Assembly (NCBI GenBank): GCA_910585245.1
Contig: CAJUCO010000019.1
Coordinates: forward strand, 1 to 43,954
DNA from: an uncultured Oscillibacter sp.
Lineage (GTDB): Bacteria > Bacillota > Clostridia > Oscillospirales > Oscillospiraceae
Length of the DNA stretch: 43,954 bases
Reading direction: 5' to 3'
The translations under genes were made by a program, and so were the position numbers. Below the pieces are notes generated by a model. That model ran no database searches and was not told where the DNA came from. It saw only the letters and a program-made list of their open reading frames with translations. Below, piece by piece: positions 1 to 9,400 of the stretch (position 1 is its first letter; each line of letters begins with the position of its first letter).

Positions 1-130
1 TGGTCTTGCCGCAGCCGGAGGGGCCCAGCAGGGTCATGAAGTCGCCGTCCTCAATGGTCAGGTTGATGTTGCGGAGGACGTGGTTGTTGCCGTAAAATTT
101 GTCAATATTTTTCAGTTCAATGCGGCTCAT
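1..130 (-). CDS. ABC importer ATP-binding subunit, 5' end only
   Basis: Only the first 43 codons are present; the rest lies beyond the window's left edge. The protein starts MSRIELKNIDKFYGNN and reaches a complete Walker A motif, GPSGCGKT, at the edge. This spacing from N-terminus to P-loop is typical of PotA/FbpC/MalK-type importer ATPases. The ATG at 130-128 is preceded by AGAAAGGAAA. It is read in the same direction as the fused permease upstream (350-2194), after a 219-base hairpin-rich gap, so it most likely powers that permease. The substrate cannot be read from this fragment; iron(III), polyamine or phosphonate type is suggested only by the permease. Confidence 0.9.
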   Translation of the reverse strand, partial: MSRIELKNIDKFYGNNHVLRNINLTIEDGDFMTLLGPSGCGKT

Positions 131-349
131 ATGGCACGTTTCCTTTCTGATCTTATCTTAACTATAGAATCCCGATACAGCCCACCGTGTCTACGCGTCC
201 AATCTCCCGCCCCTCGTCCCCCGCAGGGGAGGGGGAATGCTCAAGGGGGACAAAGTCCCCTCTTGAAGGACGGCGGAGGGAATGGAGCAGAGCGGAGCTT
301 TCGCCGCCGGAGGCGGCGGAAGCGGAGTGGGCGGAATTTCCGACGGCGT
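131..349. repeat. non-coding gap with inverted repeats
   Basis: There is no credible gene between the permease stop and the ATPase start. The gap holds an imperfect hairpin at 241-264 (TCAAGG...CTTGA around an AAA loop) and a strong near-perfect one at 297-323 (GCTTTCGCCGCC, loop GGA, GGCGGCGGAAGC). Neither is followed by a T-run on the minus strand, so they look more like intergenic palindromic repeats or mRNA-stabilising stems within one operon than a terminator. Confidence 0.5.
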
Positions 350-2194
350 TTACCAGCTCTTGCCGATATCCGCGCCGGCAACCTTGTTGGCGAAGATGTA
401 GCAGAACAGGATGAACAGCAGCACGCACACGGAAATGGCGTCGGACATCTGGGCGTAGCCCTCCTGAGAGTAGGTGAAGGCCAGATAGGACATGGTCCGG
501 GTGGTGGGGGTCATCATGATGATGATCAGGTCCAACTCCTTGGCGATGGAGATGAACACCAGCATCAAACCGGAAATGAAGCCGTTCTTCGCCAGGGGAA
601 CGATGATGGTGGCCATCCGCTTCCAGAAGCTGGCGCCGGCAATGTCCGCCGCCTCCTCCAGCTCCACGCTGATGGAGAGCATATTGGCGGTACCGGAGCG
701 GCTGGCGAAGGGGAAGTGCTTGACCACGGAGGTGAGAACGATCAGGGTAAAGGTGCCGTAGAGGGAGGGAAGCAGCCCGCCGAAGTGGGGCACGCTGAAC
801 ATGGAGAAATACATGGTGGAGAAGGCCACGCCGCTCATCAGGTAGGGCACGAACACCAGCTGCTCGGTGAGGTTGCCGTACCACTTGCCCCGGCCGCGGG
901 AGCTGATGTAGCCCAGGAACTGGCCGCAGAAGGCGGTGATGAGGGAGGTGATGATGGTCAGGCGCACGGTGTTATACAGGGCGTTGAAGAATTCCTTGTT
1001 ACGGAAGATACCTTCGTAGTTGGTATAGACCTCCGCTTCGCCGGCTTCGCCGATCCAGTTGTAAAGGGTCAGGTTCTCGGGACCATAGCCCGCGCCGGTG
1101 GTGACCTGGAAGGTCTCCATAATCAGCACGAAGAAGGGCATGACCATGGCCAGGAACAGGAAGATGCCCAGGAAGCCCATCATAGGCTTCTTCGCCGCGC
1201 CCAGAGGCATCAGGGTGCTGCGGCCGCCCTTGCCGCCCACGGTGGCATAGGATTTGCGGACGCCGATGGCCTTTTGGTTGCTCATCAGGATCAGAGCCGC
1301 CAGACCTACCAGGACGATGGACATGGCGTAGCCCACGCCCCGGGGACCCTGGTCAATGTACACGCGCATACGGGTGGCCAGTGTGTAGTAGCCGATGCGG
1401 TTGCCCAAGTTGGCCGCCACGCCGTAAGTACCGATGGACTTGGAGACGGTCATGACCAGGGCGGAGAGCACGGAGGGAAGAATCAGCGGCAGGGTGATGT
1501 AGCGGAGAATCTGAGCCTTATTGGCGCCTTGAATCTCGCCCATCTCCTCCAGCTCCGAGTTAATGGAGCGGAGGGCGCCGGAGACCTGAATGTAAGAGAA
1601 GGCGTAGTAGTGCATGGACATACACAGCACAATGGCCGTGGGGCCGTAGGCCAGCCAGTCGGGAATGGGGATGCCCATGCCGGTGAGAAATCCGTTTGCG
1701 CCGCTGGTGGGCGTACGGAACACCGCCAGCCAGGCGATGGCCTTGGTCCAGGAGGGAATCATGTAGGGCACGGTGATGAGAATGCCCAGAACCTTCTTGC
1801 CGGGGAGGTCGGTACGGATCATCAGCCAAGCCAGCACCGAGCCCAGAGGCACGGAAATCAGCGTGGTGAAGAAGCCGCAGACGAAGGAGTGCATCAGGGG
1901 CTCCCACAGCACGGCCTTGGACATATTGCTCATCAGCATATACTGCCAATAGTAGAGCGTGAAGTCGCCGACTTTGCCGTCTACGCGGCGGAGCTCGCCT
2001 TGCGCCAGGGTGAAGGTGGATTTGATCATGGTCAGCAGGGGAATGATAATCAGGCAGAACAACACGATCAGACTGACCAGCACGACCATGTTGAAGGGGT
2101 TTTTGAGCACGTTCAGGATCAGGTTCTTCAACCGACGTGCCGTCAGTTTCTTTCTGGGGGGTCTTTCCTTGGTCACGGTTACTGCATTTGACAC
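350..2194 (-). CDS. fused two-domain ABC importer permease (FbpB/iron(III)-type)
   Basis: A 614-residue membrane permease in which two homologous halves of about 300 residues are fused, as in FbpB/ThiP-type permeases. Each half has about six hydrophobic segments and one EAA loop that docks on the ATPase: near residue 225 (EMGEIQGANKAQ...LPLILP) and near residue 518 (EEAADIAGASFWKR...VPLA). The start is taken as GTG at 2194, because AGAAAGAGGTG lies just upstream; the reading frame continues another 45 codons upstream but without a ribosome site. It is transcribed from the promoter at 2328-2357 and followed by the matching ATPase (1-130). No solute-binding protein gene is in view. Substrate is inferred from family only; the LacI-type operator could equally suggest a carbohydrate-linked substrate. 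Confidence 0.88.
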   Translation of the reverse strand: MSNAVTVTKERPPRKKLTARRLKNLILNVLKNPFNMVVLVSLIVLFCLIIIPLLTMIKSTFTLAQGELRRVDGKVGDFTLYYWQYMLMSNMSKAVLWEPLMHSFVCGFFTTLISVPLGSVLAWLMIRTDLPGKKVLGILITVPYMIPSWTKAIAWLAVFRTPTSGANGFLTGMGIPIPDWLAYGPTAIVLCMSMHYYAFSYIQVSGALRSINSELEEMGEIQGANKAQILRYITLPLILPSVLSALVMTVSKSIGTYGVAANLGNRIGYYTLATRMRVYIDQGPRGVGYAMSIVLVGLAALILMSNQKAIGVRKSYATVGGKGGRSTLMPLGAAKKPMMGFLGIFLFLAMVMPFFVLIMETFQVTTGAGYGPENLTLYNWIGEAGEAEVYTNYEGIFRNKEFFNALYNTVRLTIITSLITAFCGQFLGYISSRGRGKWYGNLTEQLVFVPYLMSGVAFSTMYFSMFSVPHFGGLLPSLYGTFTLIVLTSVVKHFPFASRSGTANMLSISVELEEAADIAGASFWKRMATIIVPLAKNGFISGLMLVFISIAKELDLIIIMMTPTTRTMSYLAFTYSQEGYAQMSDAISVCVLLFILFCYIFANKVAGADIGKSW

Positions 2195-2300
2195 GATAAC
2201 ACCTCTTTCTGATAACTGCCGGGAACTCCCTGAGCGATCAAGTCCTCCCATCCGGTCACACCCAGGGGCGTTCACGCGGGGCGGAAATGGGTCCGCTTTG

Positions 2301-2314
2301 CGCAAACGTTTGCG
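2301..2314. promoter_or_regulatory. LacI-family-type operator, importer operon
   Basis: A perfect 14-base palindrome, CGCAAACGTTTGCG, with the central CG and A/T-flanked half sites typical of LacI/GalR-family operators. It sits about +8 to +21 relative to the predicted transcription start, where a bound repressor would block initiation or elongation. The same core appears at the same position before the exporter operon (5980-5993). Confidence 0.72.
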
Positions 2315-2327
2315 ACTTCCTGAGTTC

Positions 2328-2357
2328 ATTATAAAGAATCCTTAGCGGGTTTGTCAA
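2328..2357 (-). promoter_or_regulatory. sigma-A promoter of the importer operon
   Basis: On the minus strand, -35 TTGACA (2357-2352), an 18-base spacer and -10 TATAAT (2333-2328). Both hexamers match consensus exactly. The predicted start is near 2321, about 127 bases before the GTG start codon. Confidence 0.85.
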
Positions 2358-2514
2358 TTGTCAGCCTCCCGATTTTAGGGGAGCTTTTTTGTTTGTTTTC
2401 ACAATTTGTTTACAATTTAGACAAATGAGATGAGACGGTTTTTGCTAATTTGCCAATTGCATTTTCCAAAAACTCCTGAAACTGCGGATACGTTTTCGTC
2501 AGAGTTCGCCATGG

Positions 2515-4245
2515 TCAGGATTGAAATTGGGCGGCGTAAAGCCGGGCGTAAACGCCTCCGGCGGCCAAGAGCTCCTGGTGGGTCCCCTGCTCGGCTGCGC
2601 CGCCCTGGTCTAGCACCAGGATGCGGTCCGCGCCCCGGACGGTAGCCAGCCGGTGGGCGATGACAAAGCAGGTCCGCCCCTGGCGAAGGCGCTCCATGGC
2701 AAGGCTGATCTCCCCTTCGGTCTCCGTATCCACATTGCTGGTGGCCTCGTCCAGGATGACCACGTCCGCCTCCGTGAGGAGACACCGGGCAATGGCCAGA
2801 AGCTGTTTTTGCCCTTTGGAGATTCCCTCGTCGGTGAGGACGGTGTCATAGCCTTGGGGAAGGGAGGTGATGAAACGATGGATGCGGGCGGCCTTGGCGG
2901 CTTTGACAATGTCATCCTGGCTGGCTCCCGGCGCGCCATAGGCGATGTTTTCCGCAATGGTGCCGCCAAAGAGCCAGGTATCCTGAAGGACCAGGGCCAG
3001 ACGGCGGCGAAGGCCGTCCCGGCTGTAAGCGTCCAGGGGGACTTTGTCCACAGTGATGGTTCCGCCCTGAGGGTGGTAAAACCGGAGAAGCAAAGACACC
3101 AAGGTGGTTTTCCCGGCACCGGTGGGACCCACGACAGCAGCCAGACTTCCCGCTGGAATGTGAGCGGTGAAGTCCCGGAGAACGGGATGGGCTGGGTCGT
3201 AGCCGAAAGTCACATGGTCAAAACAGATCTCTCCCCTCAGATGTTCCACAGGGAGGGCGCAGGTTGGGTCCCCCGGTTCCGGCTTCTCATCCAGCAGGTC
3301 CAGCACCCGCTCGGCGGCGGCGGCACTGGCCTGAAGCTCCGCCAGGAGGTTCGCCGCCTCCCGGATGGGACCGGAGAATTTCCGGGAATAGAGGACAAAG
3401 GAGGACAGGCTTCCCAGGGACAAAGCGCCTCCCAGATACAAAAGAGCGCCGAAGATGCTGACAGCGGCCAGAGAGATGTTGTTGATGAAGTTTACCGAGG
3501 GACCAAGGGCCGCGCTGGCCCGGTCCGCGTCATAATAGGCTTTGGAAGCCGCATTGTTCCGTTGGTCAAAAAGGTCTAGATCCGCCGCTTCCACACCGTA
3601 GGTCCGGATGGATCTCAGGCAGCCTATTCGTTCTTCTGCGAAGCCGTTGAGAGCTCCCAATTCCCTGGACCGGAGACGGAAGAGGGGATGGATGCGTTTC
3701 ATCTGAATGCGAGTCAGGACGGCGGACAGGGGGACCGTAACCAGGAACACCAGCGTCAGCCGGGGAGAGAGGAGAAGCAACATGAAAAAGGACCCTGTCA
3801 CAGTGAAAACGCTGGTCCCCAATTGAAGAAGGTCTGTGGAGAGGGTGGCGTTGACCGTGTCCACGTCATAGCAGACGCGGCTGATAAGGTCTCCCGCCGG
3901 GTGAATGTCAAAATACTCCACCGGCAATTCGCTCATGTGGTTGAAAGCGGCCTTCCGAAGGTCGTGAGATACGGCCTGGGCCGTTCGGAGGAGGCGGGAG
4001 GACACTGCGTAATTCAATAAGGAGGACAGGGCGTAACACCCCAGCATCCCAAGACAGTTCCAAAATACGCCGGGGAAGTCCACTGCTCCGGCCTGAATGC
4101 CCACGGCGTCTACCGCCCTGCCGGAGAGCAGGGGGGCGGTCAGGGATAAGAGATTTCCCACCAGGAGTAACATCAGCAGTCTTAGAAATTGAAAGCTGTA
4201 GGGCCGGAGAAAGCGCCCCAGACGGGTGAGCACATTCTTTTTCAT
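2515..4245 (-). CDS. ABC exporter half-transporter, catalytically intact Walker B subunit
   Basis: A 576-residue type IV ABC exporter half: an N-terminal membrane domain (about 1-320) and a nucleotide-binding domain (about 340-576). Walker A GPTGAGKTTL is near residue 373, Walker B VVILDEATSN near 495 with the catalytic Glu present, and the switch His is present in IAHRLATV near 528. The signature motif is SKGQKQ instead of LSGGQ. Its ATG overlaps the upstream gene's stop (ATGA), so the two halves are translationally coupled. The altered signature pairs with the degenerate Walker site of the partner, as in LmrCD/BmrCD/TM287-288-type heterodimers. The exported substrate is unknown; drugs, peptides and lipids are all possible for this family. 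Confidence 0.92.
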   Translation of the reverse strand: MKKNVLTRLGRFLRPYSFQFLRLLMLLLVGNLLSLTAPLLSGRAVDAVGIQAGAVDFPGVFWNCLGMLGCYALSSLLNYAVSSRLLRTAQAVSHDLRKAAFNHMSELPVEYFDIHPAGDLISRVCYDVDTVNATLSTDLLQLGTSVFTVTGSFFMLLLLSPRLTLVFLVTVPLSAVLTRIQMKRIHPLFRLRSRELGALNGFAEERIGCLRSIRTYGVEAADLDLFDQRNNAASKAYYDADRASAALGPSVNFINNISLAAVSIFGALLYLGGALSLGSLSSFVLYSRKFSGPIREAANLLAELQASAAAAERVLDLLDEKPEPGDPTCALPVEHLRGEICFDHVTFGYDPAHPVLRDFTAHIPAGSLAAVVGPTGAGKTTLVSLLLRFYHPQGGTITVDKVPLDAYSRDGLRRRLALVLQDTWLFGGTIAENIAYGAPGASQDDIVKAAKAARIHRFITSLPQGYDTVLTDEGISKGQKQLLAIARCLLTEADVVILDEATSNVDTETEGEISLAMERLRQGRTCFVIAHRLATVRGADRILVLDQGGAAEQGTHQELLAAGGVYARLYAAQFQS

Positions 4246-5954
4246 TCAAGACCTCCCATTTGAAGTTCCGCCATACGGCGATAGCGCTTACAAGCGTGGA
4301 GGAGCTCCTGATGGGTGCCCTGGGCGGAAATCACACCATCCTCCAGCACTAGGATGTGATCCGCCTCCCGAAGGGATGCGACCCGTTCGGAGATTACTAC
4401 AAGGGTTACGCCGGGGAAGTCGCGCCGGAGAGCGGTGTGAAGAGCGGCGGCCGTGCGATAGTCCAGGGCGCTGTCGGCGCTGTCCAGGATCAAAATGCCA
4501 GGGCGGGCCGCCAGGGCCCGGGCAATGAGCAACCGCTGCCGCTGGCCGCCGGAGAGGTTGGCACCTCGGATATCCAGGCGGGCGTCCAGTCCGCCGGGAA
4601 GGGTTTCAATAAATTCCCAGGCCTGGGCGGTTTTGGCGGCGGCAATTACGCCTTCCCTGGGGAGGTTTCGCAAGAAGGAGATGTTCTCGTAAACGCTGTC
4701 GTTCAGCAGGGTTTCGTTCTGAAAAACAACGCCGAAACGGCCTCGGAGTTTTTCCCGGCCGAGGGTGGACACATCCTGGCCCCCTACCCAGACGACGCCC
4801 TGATTCGCATCGTAGAGCCGGAGAAGCAGAGAGACCAGGGTGGTCTTCCCGGCGCCGGTGGGGCCTAGAATACCAAGGGTTTTTCCTTTACACAGTTGGA
4901 AGGAGGCCCCGTCCAAATCCTTTTCCACCCCCAGGTAGGAGAAGGAAACATCCTTCATACCAAGCTCCGGGCCCGGTGAAGCCAGGTCTTCGGATACTTG
5001 GACCCTTTGCTCCTCTGGGGCCAGCAGGACCTCTTCAATCCGCCGGGCGGAAGCCACGCCTTTGCTGAATTTAACGAAGAGCTTCGCAAGACCCAAAGTT
5101 GCGGTTTGGATGATTGTGAAATAGGAGAGGAAGGCCACAATCTGTCCCGAAGACATCCATCCCCGGTCCACCAGAGCCGCTCCTGCCAGCACCACCAGCA
5201 CCAGTCCCAGGTTTAGCAGAAAATCCGACAGGGGGTTGGCAGCGGCCATAACGCTTCCGGCGGCTTCCTCCGCCTCCTTGGCAGTGTGGCTGGCGGCGGT
5301 GAAACGATCCCGCTCTCGTCCCTGGCAGGCCAGAGCCTTGATTACCCGGACACCGGCGGCGTTTTCCCGGAGGATGCGGACCACTGTGTCCACAGCTTCC
5401 TGGGCACGGGTGTAACGGGGAATGCCTTGACGGGTTACCAGCCAGATGGCAAAAAAGGTGGCCGAGCAGACGGTCAATTGCACCAGAGCCAGAGGCGGCG
5501 CCTGGAAAAAGGTCAAAACCAATCCGCCAAGTACTAGCATGGGAGCCCGGATGCCTCCCCGTTGAATTTTATCGAACATTTGATGAACATTGTAGGTATC
5601 ATTGGTCAGCCGGGAGACAATGGAAGACACAGAAAAGCGATCCAGTTGAGCTTGGGAAAGCAGCAGTGTGCGCTGGTACAAGTCCCGGCGAAGCTGTCGG
5701 GTCATGTCCATGGATACCCAGGCCGCCATACGATTGGCGGTGATATTGCAAAATGCCGCGCCGAAAGCCATGACCAGCATCAACCCTCCCGCACGGAAGA
5801 CCCCAGAGAGGTCCTTGGCGGGGACGCAATCGTCAATGATATGAGCCAGTAGTAAAGGAAGCAGCAGCTCCTGCACGGCAGCAGAGAATTTTACCGTCAC
5901 GCCTACCGCTACGCGGGGGGTATGGGGACGAAGATAGCTGAGAATCGTTTTCAT
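4242..5954 (-). CDS. ABC exporter half-transporter, degenerate-site subunit
   Basis: A 570-residue partner of the downstream half-exporter, with a membrane domain at about 1-310 and a nucleotide-binding domain at about 330-570. Walker A (GPTGAGKTTL, near 364) and the signature (LSGGQRQR, near 466) are intact. Walker B reads LILDSADSALD, so the catalytic Glu is replaced by Ser, and the switch His is replaced by Glu (VISERVASL, near 521). Its own ATP site should therefore be non-hydrolytic, while its LSGGQ completes the active site of the partner. The ATG at 5954 is chosen because AAGGAGG lies 6 bases upstream. First gene of the operon, under the promoter at 6008-6037. Confidence 0.92.
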   Translation of the reverse strand: MKTILSYLRPHTPRVAVGVTVKFSAAVQELLLPLLLAHIIDDCVPAKDLSGVFRAGGLMLVMAFGAAFCNITANRMAAWVSMDMTRQLRRDLYQRTLLLSQAQLDRFSVSSIVSRLTNDTYNVHQMFDKIQRGGIRAPMLVLGGLVLTFFQAPPLALVQLTVCSATFFAIWLVTRQGIPRYTRAQEAVDTVVRILRENAAGVRVIKALACQGRERDRFTAASHTAKEAEEAAGSVMAAANPLSDFLLNLGLVLVVLAGAALVDRGWMSSGQIVAFLSYFTIIQTATLGLAKLFVKFSKGVASARRIEEVLLAPEEQRVQVSEDLASPGPELGMKDVSFSYLGVEKDLDGASFQLCKGKTLGILGPTGAGKTTLVSLLLRLYDANQGVVWVGGQDVSTLGREKLRGRFGVVFQNETLLNDSVYENISFLRNLPREGVIAAAKTAQAWEFIETLPGGLDARLDIRGANLSGGQRQRLLIARALAARPGILILDSADSALDYRTAAALHTALRRDFPGVTLVVISERVASLREADHILVLEDGVISAQGTHQELLHACKRYRRMAELQMGGLE

Positions 5955-5979
5955 GCTGGACCTCCTTCTAGTGCTGGCG

Positions 5980-5993
5980 CTCAAACGTTTGCG
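5980..5993. promoter_or_regulatory. LacI-family-type operator, exporter operon
   Basis: CTCAAACGTTTGCG carries a perfect 10-base palindrome, CAAACGTTTG, identical in core to the operator at 2301-2314. It lies about +8 to +21 from the predicted start, the same placement as in the importer operon, inside a leader of about 47 bases. Confidence 0.7.
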
Positions 5994-6007
5994 AAATAAC
6001 TATATTT

Positions 6008-6037
6008 ATCATACTACGTCCTCTGGCTGCAAGTCAA
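6008..6037 (-). promoter_or_regulatory. promoter of the exporter operon
   Basis: Minus strand: -35 TTGACT (6037-6032), an 18-base spacer, -10 TATGAT (6013-6008). The predicted start is near 6001. Spacer length and operator distance match the importer promoter. Confidence 0.78.
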
Positions 6038-6274
6038 TCTGCATTTTCTCATTAGAGAAGATGACAACTAAAACAGGCGGTTCAGTGGAAAACAAGAGTT
6101 ATACATATATGATAAATAGAGAAAGAAATCTGCAAAGACTATACCGATAATAGTATAGGAAAAAGCTGAAAAATTTTTATCAAATAGTTTAATTTGAAGT
6201 AAATATGAGAAGGATATACGATTGGGAACCTTAGGGTTGTTTGTTACTGTTATGTTACAAACATAGATAACATA

Positions 6275-6303
6275 TTGCTTTTCGAAAAGCGCTGTGTTAT
6301 ATT
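6275..6303 (+). promoter_or_regulatory. promoter of the S-layer protein gene
   Basis: -35 TTGCTT (6275-6280), a 17-base spacer, -10 TATATT (6298-6303). The spacer holds a perfect 14-base palindrome, GCTTTTCGAAAAGC (6277-6290), which could be a protein site. The predicted start near 6310 coincides with the first base of the folded leader. The rest of the 5955-6446 gap contains the divergent exporter promoter and AT-rich DNA, with no gene. Confidence 0.72.
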
Positions 6304-6309
6304 CATCAT

Positions 6310-6420
6310 GCGGCACGGATGAGGCGGCAATCCCGGGGTAGATACGGGAACGGCTAGCCACTGTATGTGCGCCGGAAAAGCCGACGCGTCCCGAACCGCA
6401 AATAACGGCGGCGAACTTCC
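6310..6420 (+). ncRNA. structured 5' leader RNA of the S-layer gene, possible riboswitch
   Basis: A GC-rich, highly foldable leader of about 110 bases in otherwise AT-rich DNA. Visible helices: a closing stem GCGG (6310-6313) with CCGC (6396-6399); a hairpin TCCCG (6331-6335) with CGGGA (6345-6349); CGGCT (6351-6355) with AGCCG (6379-6383); and a last hairpin GGCGG/CCGCC just upstream of the ribosome site. GCCACTGT (6357-6364) equals the core of the cobalamin-riboswitch B12 box, and the bases before it resemble that class. The 3' part (CCCGAACCGCAAATAAC) partly resembles the c-di-AMP (ydaO) class. Neither family match is complete by eye, so the class is left open. Confidence 0.45.
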
Positions 6421-6446
6421 CGCCAAAAATCAAAGGAGGATATTCC

Positions 6447-9400
6447 ATGAAGAAGTTCTTATCCCTGGTCCTCGCTCTGGTTATGACCATGTCTCTGGTC
6501 ACCATCAGCGCTGGGGCCACCGAGTACAAGGATCTCACCGACAAGGATGAGATTCAGTACGAGGAAGCTGTCGCGGTTCTGAACCGCATCGGTGTGATTA
6601 CCGGTTATGACGACGGCAGTTTCCAGCCCGCCAAGGAGTTGACCCGTGGCGCGGCCGCAAAGATCATTGTTTCCCTGCTGATCGGCCCTGAGGCCGCCAG
6701 CAACCTGCCCAACAACTATGCCCCCTATCCCGACGTTCCCGCCGGACACACCTTCGCGGGCGTCATCAGCTACTGCAAAACCGCGAACATCATCAGCGGT
6801 TACGGCGACGGCACCTTCAAGCCCGGCAATACCTTGACTGGTTATGCTTTTGCGAAGATGCTGCTCGGCGCTGTCGGATACAACTCTGACTATGAGAAGT
6901 TCACCGACACTGGCTGGACCATGAACGTGGCTTCCGTTGGTCAGTCCGCCGGCCTGTTTGACCGCCTGAAGTTCGACGGCAGCAAGGCTGTGACCCGTGA
7001 AGAGGCCTGCCAGCTGGCCCTGAACGCCCTGAAGGCCACGGTTGTGACCTATGATGAGGGTATCAATGTCAGCGTCACCGGCGACAACACCAATGTGGTG
7101 GTCTCTGGCGGCCACACCCGTAACTACAAGACCAGCAACCAGGAGTTTGCCCGGAACATCCGTGTCCGTCAGGGCAACAGCCTGAGCAACGGCAGCCTGG
7201 TGAACCAGATTGCCACCGACTACTACACCGTTGAGTTTGCTGAGGAGCACTTTGTCGACCTCCGCCTGGAGCACGACAAGTACAATCCCACTCACGACCA
7301 GTATGGCCGTCCCTCTGCTGAGTGGAGCTACAAGAAGGTTACCATTGGTACTTATCCCCTGGAGGCTGACTTCGAGTTCACTACTCAGGTTGCTCACCTG
7401 GAGGCCACCGACGCTGCCAAGGAGCGCGCTCTGGGCCTGCGGAATTATGACCTGGACGGCAAGAACTACAACAACAGCGACGATACCACCCGCCTGTGGT
7501 GGAACGGCGTCCTGGATGATGCCACCCTTGATCCCGGCGCTGACGGCAAGAGCGCCAAGATCGCAGACATTGCGGATCTGACCGACAACGGCACTCTGGT
7601 GCAGGTCTACGTCTCCAACTATGACGCGGACTTCATCACGGACGTCGTCGTGATTCAGACTCAGCTGATGGAAATCGATCAGGTTAAATCCGACTACGTT
7701 TCCCTGAAGCGTGTGGAATCCGACAACGCGGCTCCCGCTTATGGCTACAATCAGCCCGCTATCCACGTTGAGGTCGAGAACGTCCGTTCTGACGACGCCG
7801 CTTTCGCGGTTCTGAAGGAACTGAAGTCTGGCGACAAGGTTGCGGTTATCCCTGTTGCCCAGAATGAGGCGGATAACGATGACTTCGAAGTCGGCAAGGT
7901 TTACGTTCCCGAAACTGTCAGCGGCAAGCTGACCAAGGTTTCTACCTATGGTTCTGTTGGTACTGACCGGAATGCCATTGATATCACCGTTGGCGATACG
8001 ACTTACAAAATCGCTGACTGGAACGATAAGATGATTGATCTGGATGCCAACAAGATCAAGATTACCAAGAAGGATGTCACTCTGCTTCTGGACGAGTATG
8101 GTAACGCTCTGCTCGCGAAGGATGTCGGTGAGACTTCTGAGTACATGATCGTCGGCAGCTTTGGCCTGGCTACTCAGGGCAACAAGCTGGTCAACGTGGT
8201 CAACGGCTGGACTGTTGGCGGCGAGGCGGTCAGCCTGAACGTTGGTAATGTTGACTATACCAGCGGCAACCATAACGTGGCTCCCGGCGACCTGGTGAAG
8301 TACACCAGCGCCAGCAACAGCAATACCGCCGAATGGAAACTCCTTGAGGGATATGGCACTAAAAATAACCTCATTGAGACTCCTGCGAATACCGCTGAGG
8401 GCGGTGCGTTTATCTACGATGTCAGCAATAACGACAAGATCCAGACCCGCAACGTCGGCGTGGACCTGGTGACTGATATCGGCGGTTCCCCTGACTACAG
8501 CAACTATTACTTTGCCGACGATGTGAAGTTCATCTATGTGTCCTTCGATGAGGACGGCGACGTGGAGTCCATCGAGATCTTCTCCGACATTCAGGATGTT
8601 GAGACCACTGAGATTGACGCCATCAATACCGAGTATGCTTCTGATTCCAACCCTGCTCAGGCTTACACCACCGACAAGGGCTTCGTGAAAGCCGTTGTGA
8701 TCAAGCAGGAGTCCAATAATGCCAAGCTGTCCAACAGCGGTTACATTGTGGACTATGATGGCGAGGCTGGTATCCACACCGAGAATGGCAAATATCAGGG
8801 CTACCGTGTGGCTTGGTATGGACCTGACGGCAAGTGGGACGACAGCACCGTTATCTATTCTGACAAGGTGAACCTGCCCATTGGCTCTTTCTTCACCTAC
8901 ACCAAGAAGGAAGCTCCGGTGGATGCCGAGAAGTTCAATGACAACTTCTACGACATGAAGGTTTATAACCGCACGACTCGCAACACTTCTTCTGCCATTG
9001 TCAACGGTATGTCCGTTCAGGCCAGCACCACCAGCTCTAAGCTGAGTAAGGATCTGTTCAACATTGGCTCTGCTATTAATCCCGCCTTCTCTGTTACCCG
9101 TATGGACGGTGTTACCGAGTTGAACTACTCTGCAAGCTTCCCCGGCACTCCTAACCCGAACCAGTGCAACGTCCTCGGTGGCGCTGACGGTTTTGGCCCG
9201 GCTGACGTCAAGGTTGGTAGTATGCGTCTGGCCAAGAACGTCAAGTGGCTCGATATGCGTGACGTTGTCCGCAACAACAAGGGTGAGGAACACGTGGACT
9301 CTCTGGAGGATCTGGACGAGTTCGTGGACGAGAGCATCAAGCTTGCGATCCTGTTCAACGACAACCCCGATTCTGGCGAGTTCCGCAGCGTGTACATCAT

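Noticed and set aside
80..2191. A 703-codon plus-strand frame over the importer permease
   Set aside because: The translation is His/Gly/Gln/Asp-rich shadow sequence; the minus strand encodes a clear permease with EAA loops.
6310..6420. Calling the S-layer leader a cobalamin riboswitch outright
   Set aside because: Only the GCCACTGT core and nearby bases fit; the later conserved elements of the class are not clear by eye.
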